A stretch of DNA of 64,000 bases from Hymenopus coronatus (GCA_030762935.1 CM060895.1:40223501-40287500); one strand, 5' to 3'; positions 21,203 to 32,165 are shown, counted from the stretch's first letter. The notes: generated by a model not told the origin, from the letters alone. Numbers and translations are program-made.

Positions 21203-21917
21203 TGTGGACAGCATAGACCGTTAAATATCAAACTTGGTATTTAGGTTTAGTATCTTCCGAGGAAGCGACACGAAGATTTTCAAAAAAATCCTCCCCACTA
21301 CAAACTAACCTTTACATGGAAAAAGTTTCGAAAGTTTTTATTTTCTTAAAAATGGCTCTAACGATTTTGATTAAAATCCCGTATATTAAAGCTATTTATG
21401 TCCGAAATAAAATGTATATCTCAAATTTTTTGGGAATAGTCTCTGAAGACTTCTTTATTCTGGATGAATTTTGCCAAATTTTGTTTAACTGCTAAACCGT
21501 AAGAGATAGAAAAAAACTCACTACACAAAAAGTGTATATCATAACAAAATACACAATTTATGTCATTTACGTTTTTGTTGTGGAGGTAACCATTTCTGAG
21601 ATATTCCTTGTTATTGGTTTCAATTGTGATGTACTTAAACTTTTCTCAGACAGGGAGCGGCCATTTTTCTTTTGTTCTACTCCTGGCCAAGCAGAGAAGT
21701 GATTTGCAATGACAATTGCATAACGATAGCTTTTAAAACATTTGACAATCACTTTAGCATAGTGCATTCCTTTATTCCCTTCTACTTATAAGGAACTGAG
21801 TAATAAGAACATTCTGCTAATATTTATCTTGATTAGCATTGTGTACAAAGAAGAAGAATATTTTGTAGGAGGTTTGTAGAGCAGCTAGAAAAAGTCATGT
21901 GAGTGTAACACATCAGA
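20971..21917 (+). mobile_element. HINE-like repeat with enlarged terminal hairpin
   Basis: The 5' palindrome contains three copies of the terminal motif CTTTCTCTAGT (20971-21030) before AGATAGAGAAGG. A GT tract of about 50 bp (21149-21201) follows. The 3' end is GTCATGTGAGTGTAACACAT then CAGA and a T-run. Confidence 0.87.
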
Positions 21918-22324
21918 TTTTTTAAACAAGCAATGCCATTTCCTTAGTTTTTATGCTGTTCTTATTGATTCTCCTCACAGGTTGCTTACGAATATGCAGG
22001 TTTCTACGTGAAGCGATGGTCTGATTTAAAAACCTGGAATGTCTGAGACTCTTCATTTGAAGAACTGGGTGGTAGCGCTCAAGTATTGCCGCTATAGAAC
22101 TGTTTCAAGTGGTGCTTGTAGTATTTGCTGCTAAGAGAGGTCTCAAGCTTCCTTCCACCAGATGACAGATGAACAAATAGCGTCCAGAGTCACTTTAAGC
22201 TGTGAAGATAATATCCTCCTCTTGTCCTGTTTCTCACAAGATAGCATAGCATAAGACGAGCACATTTGTGGAACATGTAGGATATTACTTATGGATCCTA
22301 CAACTACGGCAAAAATTAAATAAA
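21918..22324. other. Unassigned spacer
   Basis: Mixed composition, no match to window repeats, no frame of note. Confidence 0.4.
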
Positions 22325-22905
22325 GAGTAAAGAAACATAGTTTTTAGAATTGATTACGAAACATGGCTCAAGTAGAGAGGGTGGAAAGCTCGCAAGGTTG
22401 TAGACGATGCTAGTAGGAGGCTATTTCAAGAAAATTCAAGATATGGCTTTATCTGTCATAATATCTTTAATGTACTTACGGTATTTTAATAAAAATTGTT
22501 ACAGCCATTTTTATAAAACCGAAACTTTCAGAACTTTTCCACGTAAAGCATAGTTTGGAGTGGGAGGGTTCTGTTGAAAATTTTCGTCGCATCTTTGGAA
22601 CACTTGGAGTAAAGAAACATATTTTAGAGGATGAAACAGAGAATGTGAATGGCGTGGCTCACGTAGGGACGGTAGAAAGCTCGCAAGGTTGTTGACGATG
22701 CTGATAGGAGGGTTTACCCGTTCAGAGGCTATTCCAAGAAAGTTCAAGATATACGTTTTATCTGCCATGTACGGTACTTTAATCAACATAATTTTTTATA
22801 AAAACTAAACTTTCGAAACATTTTCTCCGTAAAAGATAGTTTGAGTGGTGGGATTTTGTTGAAAATCGTCATATCGCATCAAGTTTGGCTTTTTATCCGA
22901 CTTTT
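22325..22905 (-). repeat. Tandem duplication of 292 bp containing HINE sequence
   Basis: Two direct units start at 22325 and 22617 (both GAGTAAAGAAACATA). Each has GGAAAGCTCGCAAGGTTG or GAAAGCTCGCAAGGTTGTTG, then GACGATGCT, then a reversed HINE stretch from its middle (AAATTCAAGATATGGC / AAGTTCAAGATATACG) to the CGTCGCATC / ATATCGCATC block. The non-HINE leader is duplicated with it. Confidence 0.8.
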
Positions 22906-23035
22906 CTTTTTTGAGTTTTGTTCATAGACACAAAAGGACATTTCAGAAAGTGCTTTTTTTATATAATGCACCCTTAAACGTAAATTTACAGTGAAAACAC
23001 GGTAATGATTTTTGGGTGAAATGCAATGTTTTGTA
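22420..23035 (-). mobile_element. HINE-like repeat, reversed, rearranged
   Basis: Lies across the tandem duplication and continues alone from 22905 to GATTTTTGGGTGAAATGCAA. The hairpin end and most of the first half are missing. Confidence 0.75.
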
Positions 23036-23272
23036 CCTAGGTACTAAATGCAAATCCTCCTCTACAATATTCGATATTAAATCTAATACTAATTCAGAAG
23101 GAAATTCATGCACAAACAGATACTTTCATATGAAATTAGATAGGCGTTAATTTTATTATCTTTTAGTATTTTCTTTACCACGTGTAGGAGGTTCAGATGT
23201 CATTGTATTCCAAACAAAAATTCCATAAGGAGATTTCACCGGAAATGTATATTTTGAGCTTCCGGAAATCCA

Positions 23273-23303
23273 CGAGGGTTGAATGAGAAGTAATGCCTTC
23301 ACC
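23273..23303. repeat. Mariner inverted terminal repeat, left
   Basis: Starts CGAGGGTTGAATGAGAAGTA; pairs with 24479-24509. Confidence 0.9.
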
Positions 23304-24478
23304 TTCATTAATTGAGTTTGTATGGGAATATTTAATAAATCAAACACTGAAATAATCCTTAGAATGTGATCTTTAATTACCAATATTCACTTTTCCTAAT
23401 ACTCACCAGCCAATTGGATACATTTCTGCCAACGATGAACAAGTTTTCTGAAGCCACCACGGAACACACTGTTTCCCCAACCACAGTCTCACAGTTCTCT
23501 CAGAAGTATGATGATGTTCCCGCAAATCGTTTTCCATTATCGGGAACAGATGAAAGTCAGACGGTGCTAAGTCTGTACTGTATGGAGGATGCGCTGCGGT
23601 GATGAAATTCAGCCTCTGCTGTGGTGGCACTTGAAGGACTGATTTAGCATTGCCATGTTGCAGGAAAGCATTTCCCTTTTCCTTTCGGACCCTTGTTAGC
23701 CGTCGCTTCAGAGTTCGCAGCGTTGTGATGCAACGCTCTGAATTTATTGTTGTTTCACGATCAAGGAAAGCTACATGGATAACACCATTTGCGTCCCAGA
23801 ACACTGTGGCCATGATTTTTCCAGCTGAGGGCTGCGTCTTGAATTTCTTTCTCTGGGGCTAGTTTTTGTGTCGATATTCCATAGACTGGCGTTTCGTCTC
23901 CGGGTCGTTATGGTGTACCCACGTTCCGTCTCCTGTCGCAATTGAATGGAGAAAGGCGTCACCTTCATTCTCGTAACGCGAGAGGAGTTCCTGGTAAATT
24001 CAAGTCTGTGCGCTTTCATTTCAGGAGTCAGCATCCGGAGTACCCATCTCCCGATAGCCAAGCAAAGCAATAATACAATAATATGACCCACACGTTCTTG
24101 TGAAATGCCGATTGTGCTTGCAATTTCTCGCCGAGTGATACGACGATCGTCAATCTGTTGACATTTTGCTACCTCAACATCTTTAAACTTATTCGCCCAA
24201 TGACGCACAGTACTCACATCAACACAATCACCATAAACTGCTTTCATGCTCGGATGAATCTCCTTTGGGGTGACACCTTCTGCTGTCAAGAATTCAATGA
24301 GTGCACGTTGCTTAAATTGCATTGACCGACCGTCTGCACAGGGTTCCATACTTTACACTGTAACAACACGACCGTTCAATGCTAAGGCTTCCCGCCAACT
24401 GGAGCTGTAGAGAAGAGGCTACGGAACAAGCCAGTACCTGCCGCATACCAATGCTGCCGTCTGTTGAAGAGTTACGAA

Positions 24479-24509
24479 GGTGGAGACATTACTTATCATT
24501 CAACCCTCG
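24479..24509. repeat. Mariner inverted terminal repeat, right
   Basis: Ends TACTTATCATTCAACCCTCG, followed by the TA target duplication. Confidence 0.9.
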
Positions 24510-24677
24510 TAAAATAAGCATTTTAGAAAAATCTCCGCGTGTGTAAGTGTGTGTGTGTGTGTGTGTGAGAGAGAAAAGGATGTCTCAGAAACGAAAAGTC
24601 GCTAAAATACCGAATTTGATATTTACGTTCAGCATAGGTAGAGAAAGTACTTTTATTATAACACATTAAATGTTTAT

Positions 24678-25552
24678 TTTCTGTACATTGTACATAGGTA
24701 GAGAAGGTATTGCATTCCAACCAAAAATTCGATACCGAGATTTCACTGTAAATATACGTTATAGGGTTCCCTGAATCCAAAGGAAAAATCATTTTAGGTA
24801 TGGCCCGAGCGTGTTCCGTGAACATAACTCCAAAATGGAAAGCTGATTAAATACCAAACTTGATATTTAAGTTCAGTATATTCCAAGGGTGCAAAACGAA
24901 GATTTTCAGAAAAAAAATCCCACCACAAATTACTCTATACACGGATATTTTTCGAAATTTTCGATTTTCTAAAAAACGGCTGTAACGATTTTGATTGAAA
25001 TGTCGTATATTAAACATGTTCACATGTAAAATGAAATGTATATCCTGAATTTCTTGAAAAAAAAAAGTCCCAGAAGTCCTCTTCATTGTGAATGGCTTGT
25101 GCATAACTGGTAAAGTAAACGTAAGAGATAGACAAAAGCTTATTACACAAAAAAATCTAGATTCCGTTAAAACATGCACTTTATGTCATATTAATTGTTT
25201 TTTTTTTGTAGAGTTAACCATTTCTGAGATAATTCTTGTTATTGGTTTAAATATAAATATACTTAAACGGGAAGCCCTGATCCGTTTCATACATATTTTG
25301 TTTTATTTCTGGCCATGGAAAAATGACTCGATTTTAATGAAAATGGCATAACGACAGCTTTTAAAAGATTTGACTATCGCTTTAGCCTAGTGCAATCTCT
25401 CATTTCTCTTCTACTTATAAGGAACTAAGTAATAGGTCTATTTCTGCTAATGTTAACCTTGACCAGCACCATGTGGATAAAAGAATGATCTTTTGTGAAA
25501 ATAGTTTGTTTTTAGAAGAGATAGAGCAAGTCATGAGAAAAGATCATATCAG
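24678..25552 (+). mobile_element. HINE-like repeat, near-full forward copy
   Basis: Shortened palindrome (TGTACATTGTACATAGGTAG then AGAAGG). The body is intact; the 3' end is drifted (GCAAGTCATGAGAAAAGATC then ATATCAGG). It follows the end of the previous copy within about 10 bp. Confidence 0.85.
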
Positions 25553-26204
25553 GTTTTGTTTTCATTATCAAACGGGATTTTTTTGAAAAATTCAAATCCG
25601 GGTACTGAGAAATAACAAGACAATTTATTGTTTTGTTTACATCAATTGACTGCATTTTGACTGCCTCCGCATTGTTTTTTTGTCGTCACTAATAAATTTA
25701 CTCACTTTACTACAATTTATAACACACGTATCTACGTGCAAATGGCTCTGTTGATAGATCGAAAGCCATACACACTGCACTGTGTATGTTTATGAGTCAC
25801 TGGGCAAATGAAATGAACATACATGCATAGAAAGCACCGCCAGTTCAGAATTTACAAGGGCATTACGCTAATCGCACGCAGTTTGGTCTGCTAATCGGAG
25901 TTTTTTTTTATAGAGGCTGTTAAAAAGGTTTAAGAGCCCACGCAATCCGTTCATTTGCTACTGCTGGTATAATAGCCTACTTCCTATCACATCATACTAG
26001 CAGTTTCTTTTACTTCCTACGCCTTTGTGAGCCGTTACAAACAGGGGTAGCTGAGAAACGTGCGATAGAACGGTGTGAGCTGCCGTCAGAACCTCTGAAT
26101 CTGCAGTGACGAAACCCTGCCTAAACAAGCATGTGGTTTCTTGCATTAAAATTCTTCAGCGTTCAATATATGAGCCGGCAACATCTACATTCTTATATGC
26201 ATTC
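25553..26204. other. Unassigned, near-average composition
   Basis: No repeat partner in the window and no convincing frame. 25915-26120 is less AT-rich than its surroundings. Candidate unique or decayed transposon DNA. Confidence 0.35.
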
Positions 26205-27081
26205 TTATCTACGTTCTTATAAAACATTTATTGAATTCCATTCAAAATTTCGAGGAAGAAATTTCATTGGAAATATGAGGTATGTTCAAAAGACACCGAA
26301 CTTTTGTTGTAACACCTTTATTGCTTATTGTACAACATTTTAAGCACTGCAATAGACAGTTACAATCGTTTCTTCCAATTTTGTAACACCTCATGGAACG
26401 CATTTTTGGAAAAAGGCCCGTGTATGTGCCCGTGAACACGATAACTCAAAAACGTAAAGTCGGTAAAATACCAAACTTGGTATTTAAGTTTAGTATTTTC
26501 CAGGGAAGCGACACGAAGATTTTCAATAAAATCCCGTCAACCTAAACTTACCTTTACATGGAACTTTTTTCGAAAATATTTATTTTCTCCAAAATGGATC
26601 TAACGATTTTGTTTAAAATATCATATATTAAAGACTACTTTATTCTGGATGCATTTTACGGAATTTTGCATAGCTGATAAACCTTAAGAGATTGAGAAAA
26701 AGTTACCGCATAAAAAACGTAGACTACGTTAAAATACACAATTTATGTTACATACATGTATGTTGATTTTTTTTTTGTTTTTTTTTAGATATTCCTTGTT
26801 TTTGGTTTCACATTTAAAAAACGTTACTTTTCTCATTCAGGAATTTGTCAACTCCTGTCCATACAAACAAAGGAACTTCAATCACATAGCAACCAGCTTT
26901 TGACTATCACTTTAACCTATGGTACTCCCTTATTTCGCGTCTACTTACAAGTAAGCAAGTAATAAAACTATTTCTGCTATTTTTTTTTCTCGATTAGCAT
27001 GAATTAAATAGAAGCATAAGTTTTTTAACAATTATTTGTTGCAGAAATGTAGAGAAAGTGATGTGAGTGGAATACAGAAGA
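26205..27081 (+). mobile_element. HINE-like repeat with MITE insertion
   Basis: The 5' palindrome is mostly lost; the body starts at TTGAATTCCATTCAAAATTT. A 120-bp element is inserted at 26275-26394. It closes GTAGAGAAAGTGATGTGAGT then GGAATACAGAAGATTTTTT. Confidence 0.83.
26275..26394. mobile_element. Short MITE-like insertion, 120 bp
   Basis: Begins ATGAGGTATGTTCAAAA and ends TTTTGTAACACCTCAT; the ends are inverted (ATGAGGT, then GTT and AAAA blocks with a small shift). It interrupts the HINE between GAAAT and GGAACGCATTTTTGG. The target duplication is not clear. It may be the ends of the same mariner group as the relic at 27088, but that is a guess. Confidence 0.6.
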
Positions 27082-27087
27082 TTTTTT

Positions 27088-27700
27088 GGAATGTGCGCTG
27101 GTCTCTTGTTGCCTTGCCGTAAATCTCATTTTGGAAACGACGTCCTTTCAACCTGTTTTCAGTTTGGAAAACCGGAAAAATCACGCTGGATCTGGGACCG
27201 GAGAATTAGGCGGATGAGTACACAACTGGAATGTTGTGATGTTTTGCTGAACAGCTGCGGACAAGGAACGACGCGTGAACCGTGCATTGTCATGATGCAA
27301 CATCCAATTCTGATTGTCCACAATTCAGACCTCTTCCTGCGTACAGCATCCCTTATGTGCGCTAGGATTCACTGGTGTTGAAGGTCCTCCAGGTTTGGGA
27401 TCCCACCTACCGACATTCTGAATTGTTGAAAACGCATAAACCAATCGTAGCACTGCGTTTGACACATACAATTCCTGCCTGTATGTTTGGCTAAGTGATT
27501 GCAACGTCTCGGTGAAATCTTTGCCAAGTATGAGGCAAAATTTCTCACACACGTTATTCTTCCGGCTCTTTTAATTAGTTTGGCACTACTTCGATGAGCA
27601 GCTTGTGCACGTGCTCCGTATAGCGTCTGTAGCTCGCTTAATATCATAGCGAAAGGCGGCTAACTGCAGTTTGTTGCCTAAATCTGCTAGAATGCGCTCT
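27088..27700 (-). pseudogene. Internally deleted mariner transposase relic
   Basis: Minus strand. The N-terminal part near 27390-27560 shows KFCLILGKDFTETL in one frame, then TQCYDWFMRFQQFRMSVGG in another, matching the helix-turn-helix start of SETMAR-like mariners. After DPKPGGPST the sequence jumps to MLHHDNARFTRRS (second catalytic Asp intact, near 27290) and a degraded HPPNSPVPDPA block with FFRFSKLKTG. The segment carrying the first catalytic Asp is deleted. At least three frame changes. It begins immediately after the end of the preceding HINE. The plus-strand frame at 27067-27381 is its antisense shadow. Confidence 0.8.
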
Positions 27701-27751
27701 ATAGCCGCAGCGCGCTCCCTATGCTGGTTGGTACGCTATTTCAAAACTTCG

Positions 27752-27932
27752 TTTTTTTAACAATCCTCGTGTGTGTGTGTGTGTGAGAGAGAGAGAGAAC
27801 ACGATAGCTCTAAAACGAATTATCAGATAAATACAAACCTTGGTATTTATGTAACTTTGCTATCTTGCAAAGGCACGACTGATTTTCAACAAAATCCCCC
27901 ACCCTAAACTACAATTTACATGGAAGAGTTCC
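27752..27932 (+). mobile_element. HINE-like fragment
   Basis: A piece with the GT/GA tract (27770-27798), AACACGATAGCTCTAAAACG, CCTTGGTATTTATG and CCCACCCTAAACTAC-ATTTACATGG. Both ends are missing; a new full copy starts 15 bp later. Confidence 0.78.
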
Positions 27933-27946
27933 TTTTCTTTCTTTTT

Positions 27947-28798
27947 ACTTTCTCTATACGCACTACGTACATAGTGTATAGAGAAGGTATTGTATTCCAC
28001 CAAAAATTCGATACCGAGATTTCACCGGAAATATACGTTTTAGGGTCTCCTGTATCCAAAAAAAAGTATTTTCAGAAAAAGGTCCGTGTGTCTGTGTCCG
28101 TGAACATGATAACTCAAAAACGAAAAGTTGGTAAAATACCAAACTTGGTATTTAAGTTTAGTATCTTCCAGGAATGCGACACAAAGATTTTGAGAAAAAT
28201 CCCCCCACCCTAAACTACCCTTTACATGGAACATTTTTCGAAAATTTTGATTTTCTAAAAAATGGCCCTAACGATTTTGTTTAAAATTTCGTATATTAAA
28301 GATATTTACCTGACAAATAAAATGTATATTTTTAATTTTCTGGGAATAGCCTCTGAAGACTACTTTATTCTGGGTCAATTTTACGGAATTTTCCATAACT
28401 GCTAAACCGTAACAGATGGATAAAAATTTACCACACAACTAATGTAGAACACTTTAAAACACAATTTATGTTATATACATTTTTTAGAGGAGTTGATTGT
28501 TTTTGAGATATTCCTTGTTTTTGGTTTCAGCTATAAAAAAATATACTTTTCTCATACAGGACTTTGTGAACTCGTGTCCATACAAACAAAGGTACATCAG
28601 TCACATAGCAACCAACTTTTGACTATCACTTTAACCTATGGTAGTCCCTTATTTTGCTTCTACTTACAAGGAAGCAAGTAATAAGACTATTTCTGCTAAA
28701 TTTTTCTGATAAGCGTGAAGTAAATAGAGGTATACGCTTTTTAAGAATAACTTGTTGCAGGGATATAGAGAAAGTCATGTGAATGGTACACATTAAGA
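27947..28798 (+). mobile_element. HINE-like repeat, full forward copy
   Basis: One of the best-preserved copies: ACTTTCTCTATACGCACTAC / GTACATAGTGTATAGAGAAGG, intact centre, 3' end GTCATGTGAATGGTACACAT then TAAGA and a T-run. The frame at 27920-28213 (plus) recurs nearly identically on the minus strand at 35056-35286 because both lie in the same part of the repeat; it is not a gene. Confidence 0.9.
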
Positions 28799-28803
28799 TT
28801 TTT

Positions 28804-28975
28804 GATTTGTGAAACAACTCGTATTACCGTAGGTTTGGAACATTAGGTTATTCATATTCACTGAACACACACGCATTCACCTTCACATACATACTTCCAG
28901 ACTCTTAGTCGGATAGGGAATAATTCTGGTTAAAGGAAAACTCCCCGTCGAACCCGAGACCTCCGGTGGCAGTCA
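28804..28975 (-). mobile_element. tRNA-derived SINE, family B, copy 2
   Basis: Abuts the HINE 3' end. GTGAAACAACTCG on the left; ACATACATACTTCCAGACTC and AATTCTGGTTAAAGGAAAAC in the body. The head is truncated just after the B-box-like GGGTTCGACGGGG (minus strand). Confidence 0.65.
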
Positions 28976-29173
28976 AGAGTTCCTTATTTTCGCAAAAATG
29001 TAGTCATAACGACTTTTTCTAAACTGTCATTTACAAGATATTTATATGATAAATAAAATGAATATCTCTGAAGTTTTCTTAATTCGATAGCAGTTGTATT
29101 GAATTTTATATGGAGATAAACCATAACAGGATGAAAACTTGCTGCAAAAAATAAAATTAAGATATTTTTTTTT
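28976..29173. other. Spacer with HINE-like remnant
   Basis: Contains TTTATATGATAAATAAAATG-type words and ATAAACCATAACAGGATG, which resemble the HINE middle in forward orientation. Probably a very decayed copy; no gene. Confidence 0.35.
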
Positions 29174-29975
29174 TATTTCTCTAGTACATACAATAAACTA
29201 AGGGAAGTATTGTTAAGTCAACATTTTGATATCTAGATTTCTAAAGAAATATTTGTTTTGAGGTCCATTGAATAAAGAAAAACAAAATGCGTGTGTGTGC
29301 ATGTGTGTCTGAACAGCATAACTCAAAACAAGAAAAACAATTTAAATACCAAACTTCACATTTATGTTCCCCATCTTCCAAGGCTGCGCCACGAATATTC
29401 CCCCATCCCAAACTACTCTTTATGTGGAACATTATTCGAAAAGCTTGAATTTCTCAAAAGTGTCTAAAGATTTTGATTAAAACACCGTATGTATTTCATG
29501 AGAAGTTAAATTTATAACTTGAATTTTCTGGGAATAGCTCTGTAGCTCTGCTCGTTCTACGACTTGCATAACCAGTAAACCGTAAGAGATACACAAAATA
29601 TTATTACTACAAACAAATAAATAGAACTGTGTAAAACACATTTTTGTCAATTACATTTTTTTTGAGTTAACTATTTCCAAAGTATAGGTATTGATTTAAG
29701 ACTTTGTCCAATGCCTTATACTTTTCTCAAACGGGAAGTCGTTAATATTTTCTTTCTTCTCCCCCTTCTGGTCACGCAAAGAGAAGCGAATTTCAATGCC
29801 ACCACATAATGATCAGCTCTCAAAAAAAAAAAAAAAAAAAAACCCTGAATGTGAGGCAGACAACACTACCCACACACTAAAGAGGCGGGCACTGAAAATA
29901 TTTTACGATCGTTTTAGCCTAGTGTATTCCCTTATTTCCGCGTATCCACAAGGAAGCATGTGATAAGTTTTTCTA
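29174..29975 (+). mobile_element. HINE-like repeat, diverged forward copy
   Basis: Recognisable from ATTTCTCTAGTACATACAAT to CCTTATTTCCGCGTATCCAC. The middle is well matched (TTAAAACACCGTATGTATTT). An A-run of 21 (29822-29842) and about 60 bp of foreign sequence interrupt it where other copies read TTTTAAAAGATTTGACTATC. The 3' end is missing. Confidence 0.75.
29822..29842. repeat. Poly(A) tract
   Basis: Twenty-one A followed by a short unmatched sequence (ACCCTGAATGTGAGGCAGAC onward) inside a HINE. May mark a small retroposed fragment. Confidence 0.6.
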
Positions 29976-30130
29976 CAAATGCGGTCAGTGCCGTTAATAT
30001 TATTCCTGGCTCCTGGTCGATGCTGCGCCGTGTCTTAGGTATACTAACAAGAGGCCGAAATGTTGGTAGAAGTCAAGAAACATTGACGCGTCACCAACAT
30101 GAAGCCAGGAATGCTGTAGCTGTTCCGCAA

Positions 30131-31190
30131 ACAAACTATTCTTATAAAAAATTATTTTATTTACATCATGATAATCAAGATAAACATTAGCAGAATTTGC
30201 CTTACTACTTGCTTCCTTGTAAGCTGGAGGCAAACAAGGCTAAAGCGATTGTCAAATCCTTTAAAAGCCGGTCGCTATGTGAAACAACTGAAATTCGGGT
30301 TTCTTTGCTTGCCCGGAGTAAAGAAAAGAGAGTCGAAAAGAAAGATGGCCTCTCGTTTGAGAAGAGTTGAAGTAGCTTAAAATTGAAACCAATAACATAA
30401 TTCTGCATGGCATAAGTTATGTGTTTTAACGAGAACTACATTTTTTGGTAGCAAGGTTTGTTTTTCTATCTGTTACGTTTTACCGTTACATAAAAGTTAT
30501 AAAAAAATGAAGAGATATTCTGAGGCTATTCGCCAAAAAACTGAAGGTATACATTCCGTTTGTTATGAAAATATTTTAAACATATTGCATTTTAATCAAA
30601 ATTGTTAAAACCCATTTTTGAGAAAATCAAAATTTTCGAAAAGTGTTCCATGTAAAGGGTATAGTTGAGAGTTGGTCGTATTCTTGAAGGATATTGAATT
30701 TAAATACCTAGTTTGGTGTTTAACCACTATTCGTTTTTGTGCTATGTTGCATACATACACACAAACCTTTATCTAAAAAAAAACCTTTTTTGAAATCAGG
30801 GGACTTCAAAACATATTTACGGTGAAATCTCGACATCACATTTTGGATGGATTATAATACCTTCTCTAACTACCATGCACAATGTATGTATAGTTTTCTC
30901 CAAAATATGATGACCCTCAACAGGACCGTTCCCATCTGCCACTGTAAATATCCATTAGCAAACAAAAGACGAGCTTGTGCTGGGAGTGAGAGGACACGTA
31001 GTAAAATTTCTGTTTTCTGGACATTCGAAAACTCTACTGGCAAGTCGAGATTCGCGCCCCATTTAAGGGTCCAGTAAGTAGAAGACTTGGCAACTGCGAG
31101 GGTTGGTTTCTAACCGCAGAGTACCTAAAGCCAAACTTCAAAGTCACGCCGAGGATCTGAAAAATACTGTACATGCGTGTAGAGAAAGTA
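30131..31190 (-). mobile_element. HINE-like repeat, reversed, split by a Tc1-like MITE
   Basis: The body runs 30131-30890. The terminal palindrome is broken after CATGCACAATGTATGTA and completed at 31172-31190 by CATGCGTGTAGAGAAAGTA. The hairpin end is truncated on the left. Confidence 0.82.
30891..31169. mobile_element. Tc1-like MITE, copy 1
   Basis: 279 bp between TA dinucleotides (30889-30890, 31170-31171). Ends TAGTTTTCTCC and GAAAAATACTG are imperfect inverted repeats; the right end read outward, TA-CAGTATTTTTC, has the CAGT start typical of Tc1-type elements. Contains TAGCAAACAAAAGACGAGC and CTTGGCAACTGCGAGGGT. No transposase. Copy 2 is at 53873-54152 in the same orientation. Confidence 0.75.
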
Positions 31191-31245
31191 TTAAGCTTTT
31201 CTTCAACCTTCAGAGCATAATTAGTTAACTCGTACCTGTTCATCT

Positions 31246-31246
31246 A

Positions 31247-31324
<78 letters not shown>
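31246..31324. repeat. (ATT)n microsatellite
   Basis: About 79 bp of nearly perfect ATT repeats. No HINE sequence flanks it directly. Confidence 0.97.
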
Positions 31325-31960
31325 TTATATATTAAAATTTTTAAAAGCTAAACTTTAGATGTAAATGCACACTCCTAATTTATGTTTAATTCGCGTATTT
31401 ATCATGTTGCGTGTGTAAACGTGGGATACGATCATCTGCTTCAGGTCGTAGATGCAATTTGTAGAGATGATTCAACCTTAAAGCAGATAATATATCTGAT
31501 ACATTTTGGCAGGCCAATAAACATGGGGTTATATTTCAACGTGTTCAAAACAACCTGTATGTCAGTGGTTGCTGTCGATATACCTTTACATCACAACTTC
31601 TGAATTTATTGACCACCACAAAATAACAGTAATGAAGTTCCTAACAGTCTGTTAGAAGATACAAGACGAGTCAGCACGCAGGGCAACGGTGCTCAAAGCT
31701 ATAAATCTATTGTTAAGGTTTTACGAGCTCGCGAATGTAAAATACTTTTATAGCTACATTTTACGGTTTGGAGAATAACGTTTCTGTTAATGACAAAATC
31801 GGATAACTACAGAAAATGTATTGAAAGAATCTGATGTGTTACATACACATGGCATACCATAACTTAAGGACATTACATTTAATGTATAGTTACACTGCTC
31901 TAAGGTGATCCATCTGTAAAATTTGAGCAAAAATTGTAAAAAAAAATAAAGCTATGTTTT
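31325..31960. other. AT-rich spacer
   Basis: Contains one HINE-hairpin-like word (ATCTGATGTGTTACATACAC at 31830) without a following body; otherwise unmatched. The plus frame of 73 codons at 31382-31603 lacks motifs. Confidence 0.4.
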
Positions 31961-32165
31961 ACTTTCTTTATACGTACTATGCACATAGTGTATAAAGAAT
32001 GGATTGCATTCCACCCAAAAATCCGATACCGAGATTTCATCGGAAATATATTATGTTCTGAACCCCCTCCCCTGAATCCAAAAAATACCTTTTTAGAAAA
32101 ATGTCCGTGTGTGTGTGATTGTCTGCGTGCATGAGTGTGTCTGTGGGCAGCATAGCTCAGAAACG
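31961..32165 (+). mobile_element. HINE-like 5' fragment
   Basis: ACTTTCTTTATACGTACTAT / GCACATAGTGTATAAAGAAT, then the body as far as CAGCATAGCTCAGAAACG, where it stops. Confidence 0.82.

Larger units (their letters stand above)
23273..24509 (-). pseudogene. Mariner element with both inverted repeats and a decayed transposase
   Basis: Ends are 31-bp inverted repeats (23273-23303, 24479-24509) starting CGAGGGTTGAATGA, about four mismatches. TA follows on the right (24510-24511); CA, probably a mutated TA, precedes on the left. Length 1237 bp is normal for mariner. The minus-strand transposase starts at 24349 (MEPCADG) with an HTH region (VDVSTVRHWANKFKD; ITRREIASTIGISQERVGHI) and LTPEMKAHRLEFTR. 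A frame change near 23950 leads to GDGTW (first Asp kept, next Glu lost). Frame then returns at MATVFWDANGVIHVAFL. Second catalytic residue: QHGNA, so Asp to Gly. Third: YSTDLAPSDFHLF, Asp kept, but only 27 residues after the second instead of 34. Non-functional. Confidence 0.93.
23171..24670 (+). mobile_element. HINE-like repeat split by a mariner
   Basis: The left piece (23171-23272) runs from a degraded palindrome through GGAGATTTCACCGGAAATGT to CCGGAAATCCA. The mariner follows, then the HINE resumes with AAAATAAGCATTTTAGAAAA, a GT tract (24541-24567) and AAACGAAAAGTCGCTAAAAT. It then jumps to the 3' terminus (TAGAGAAAGTACTTTTATTA at 24647), so about 500 bp of the interior is deleted. Confidence 0.78.

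Noticed and set aside
27067..27381. 104-codon plus-strand frame
   Set aside because: Antisense to mariner blocks including HHDNA on the minus strand.
27920..28213. Recurring frames of 60-115 codons inside HINE copies (also 12003, 20066, 35056, 43730)
   Set aside because: Similar peptides recur only because they sit in the same repeat segment; stops and frameshifts differ between copies, and the same stretch is open on both strands.
29976..30130. Possible third Penelope-like end (GAGGCCGAAATGTTGGTAG)
   Set aside because: The word resembles GAAACGTTGG of the hammerhead-like motif, but no pairing stem, inverted arms or target duplication was found.
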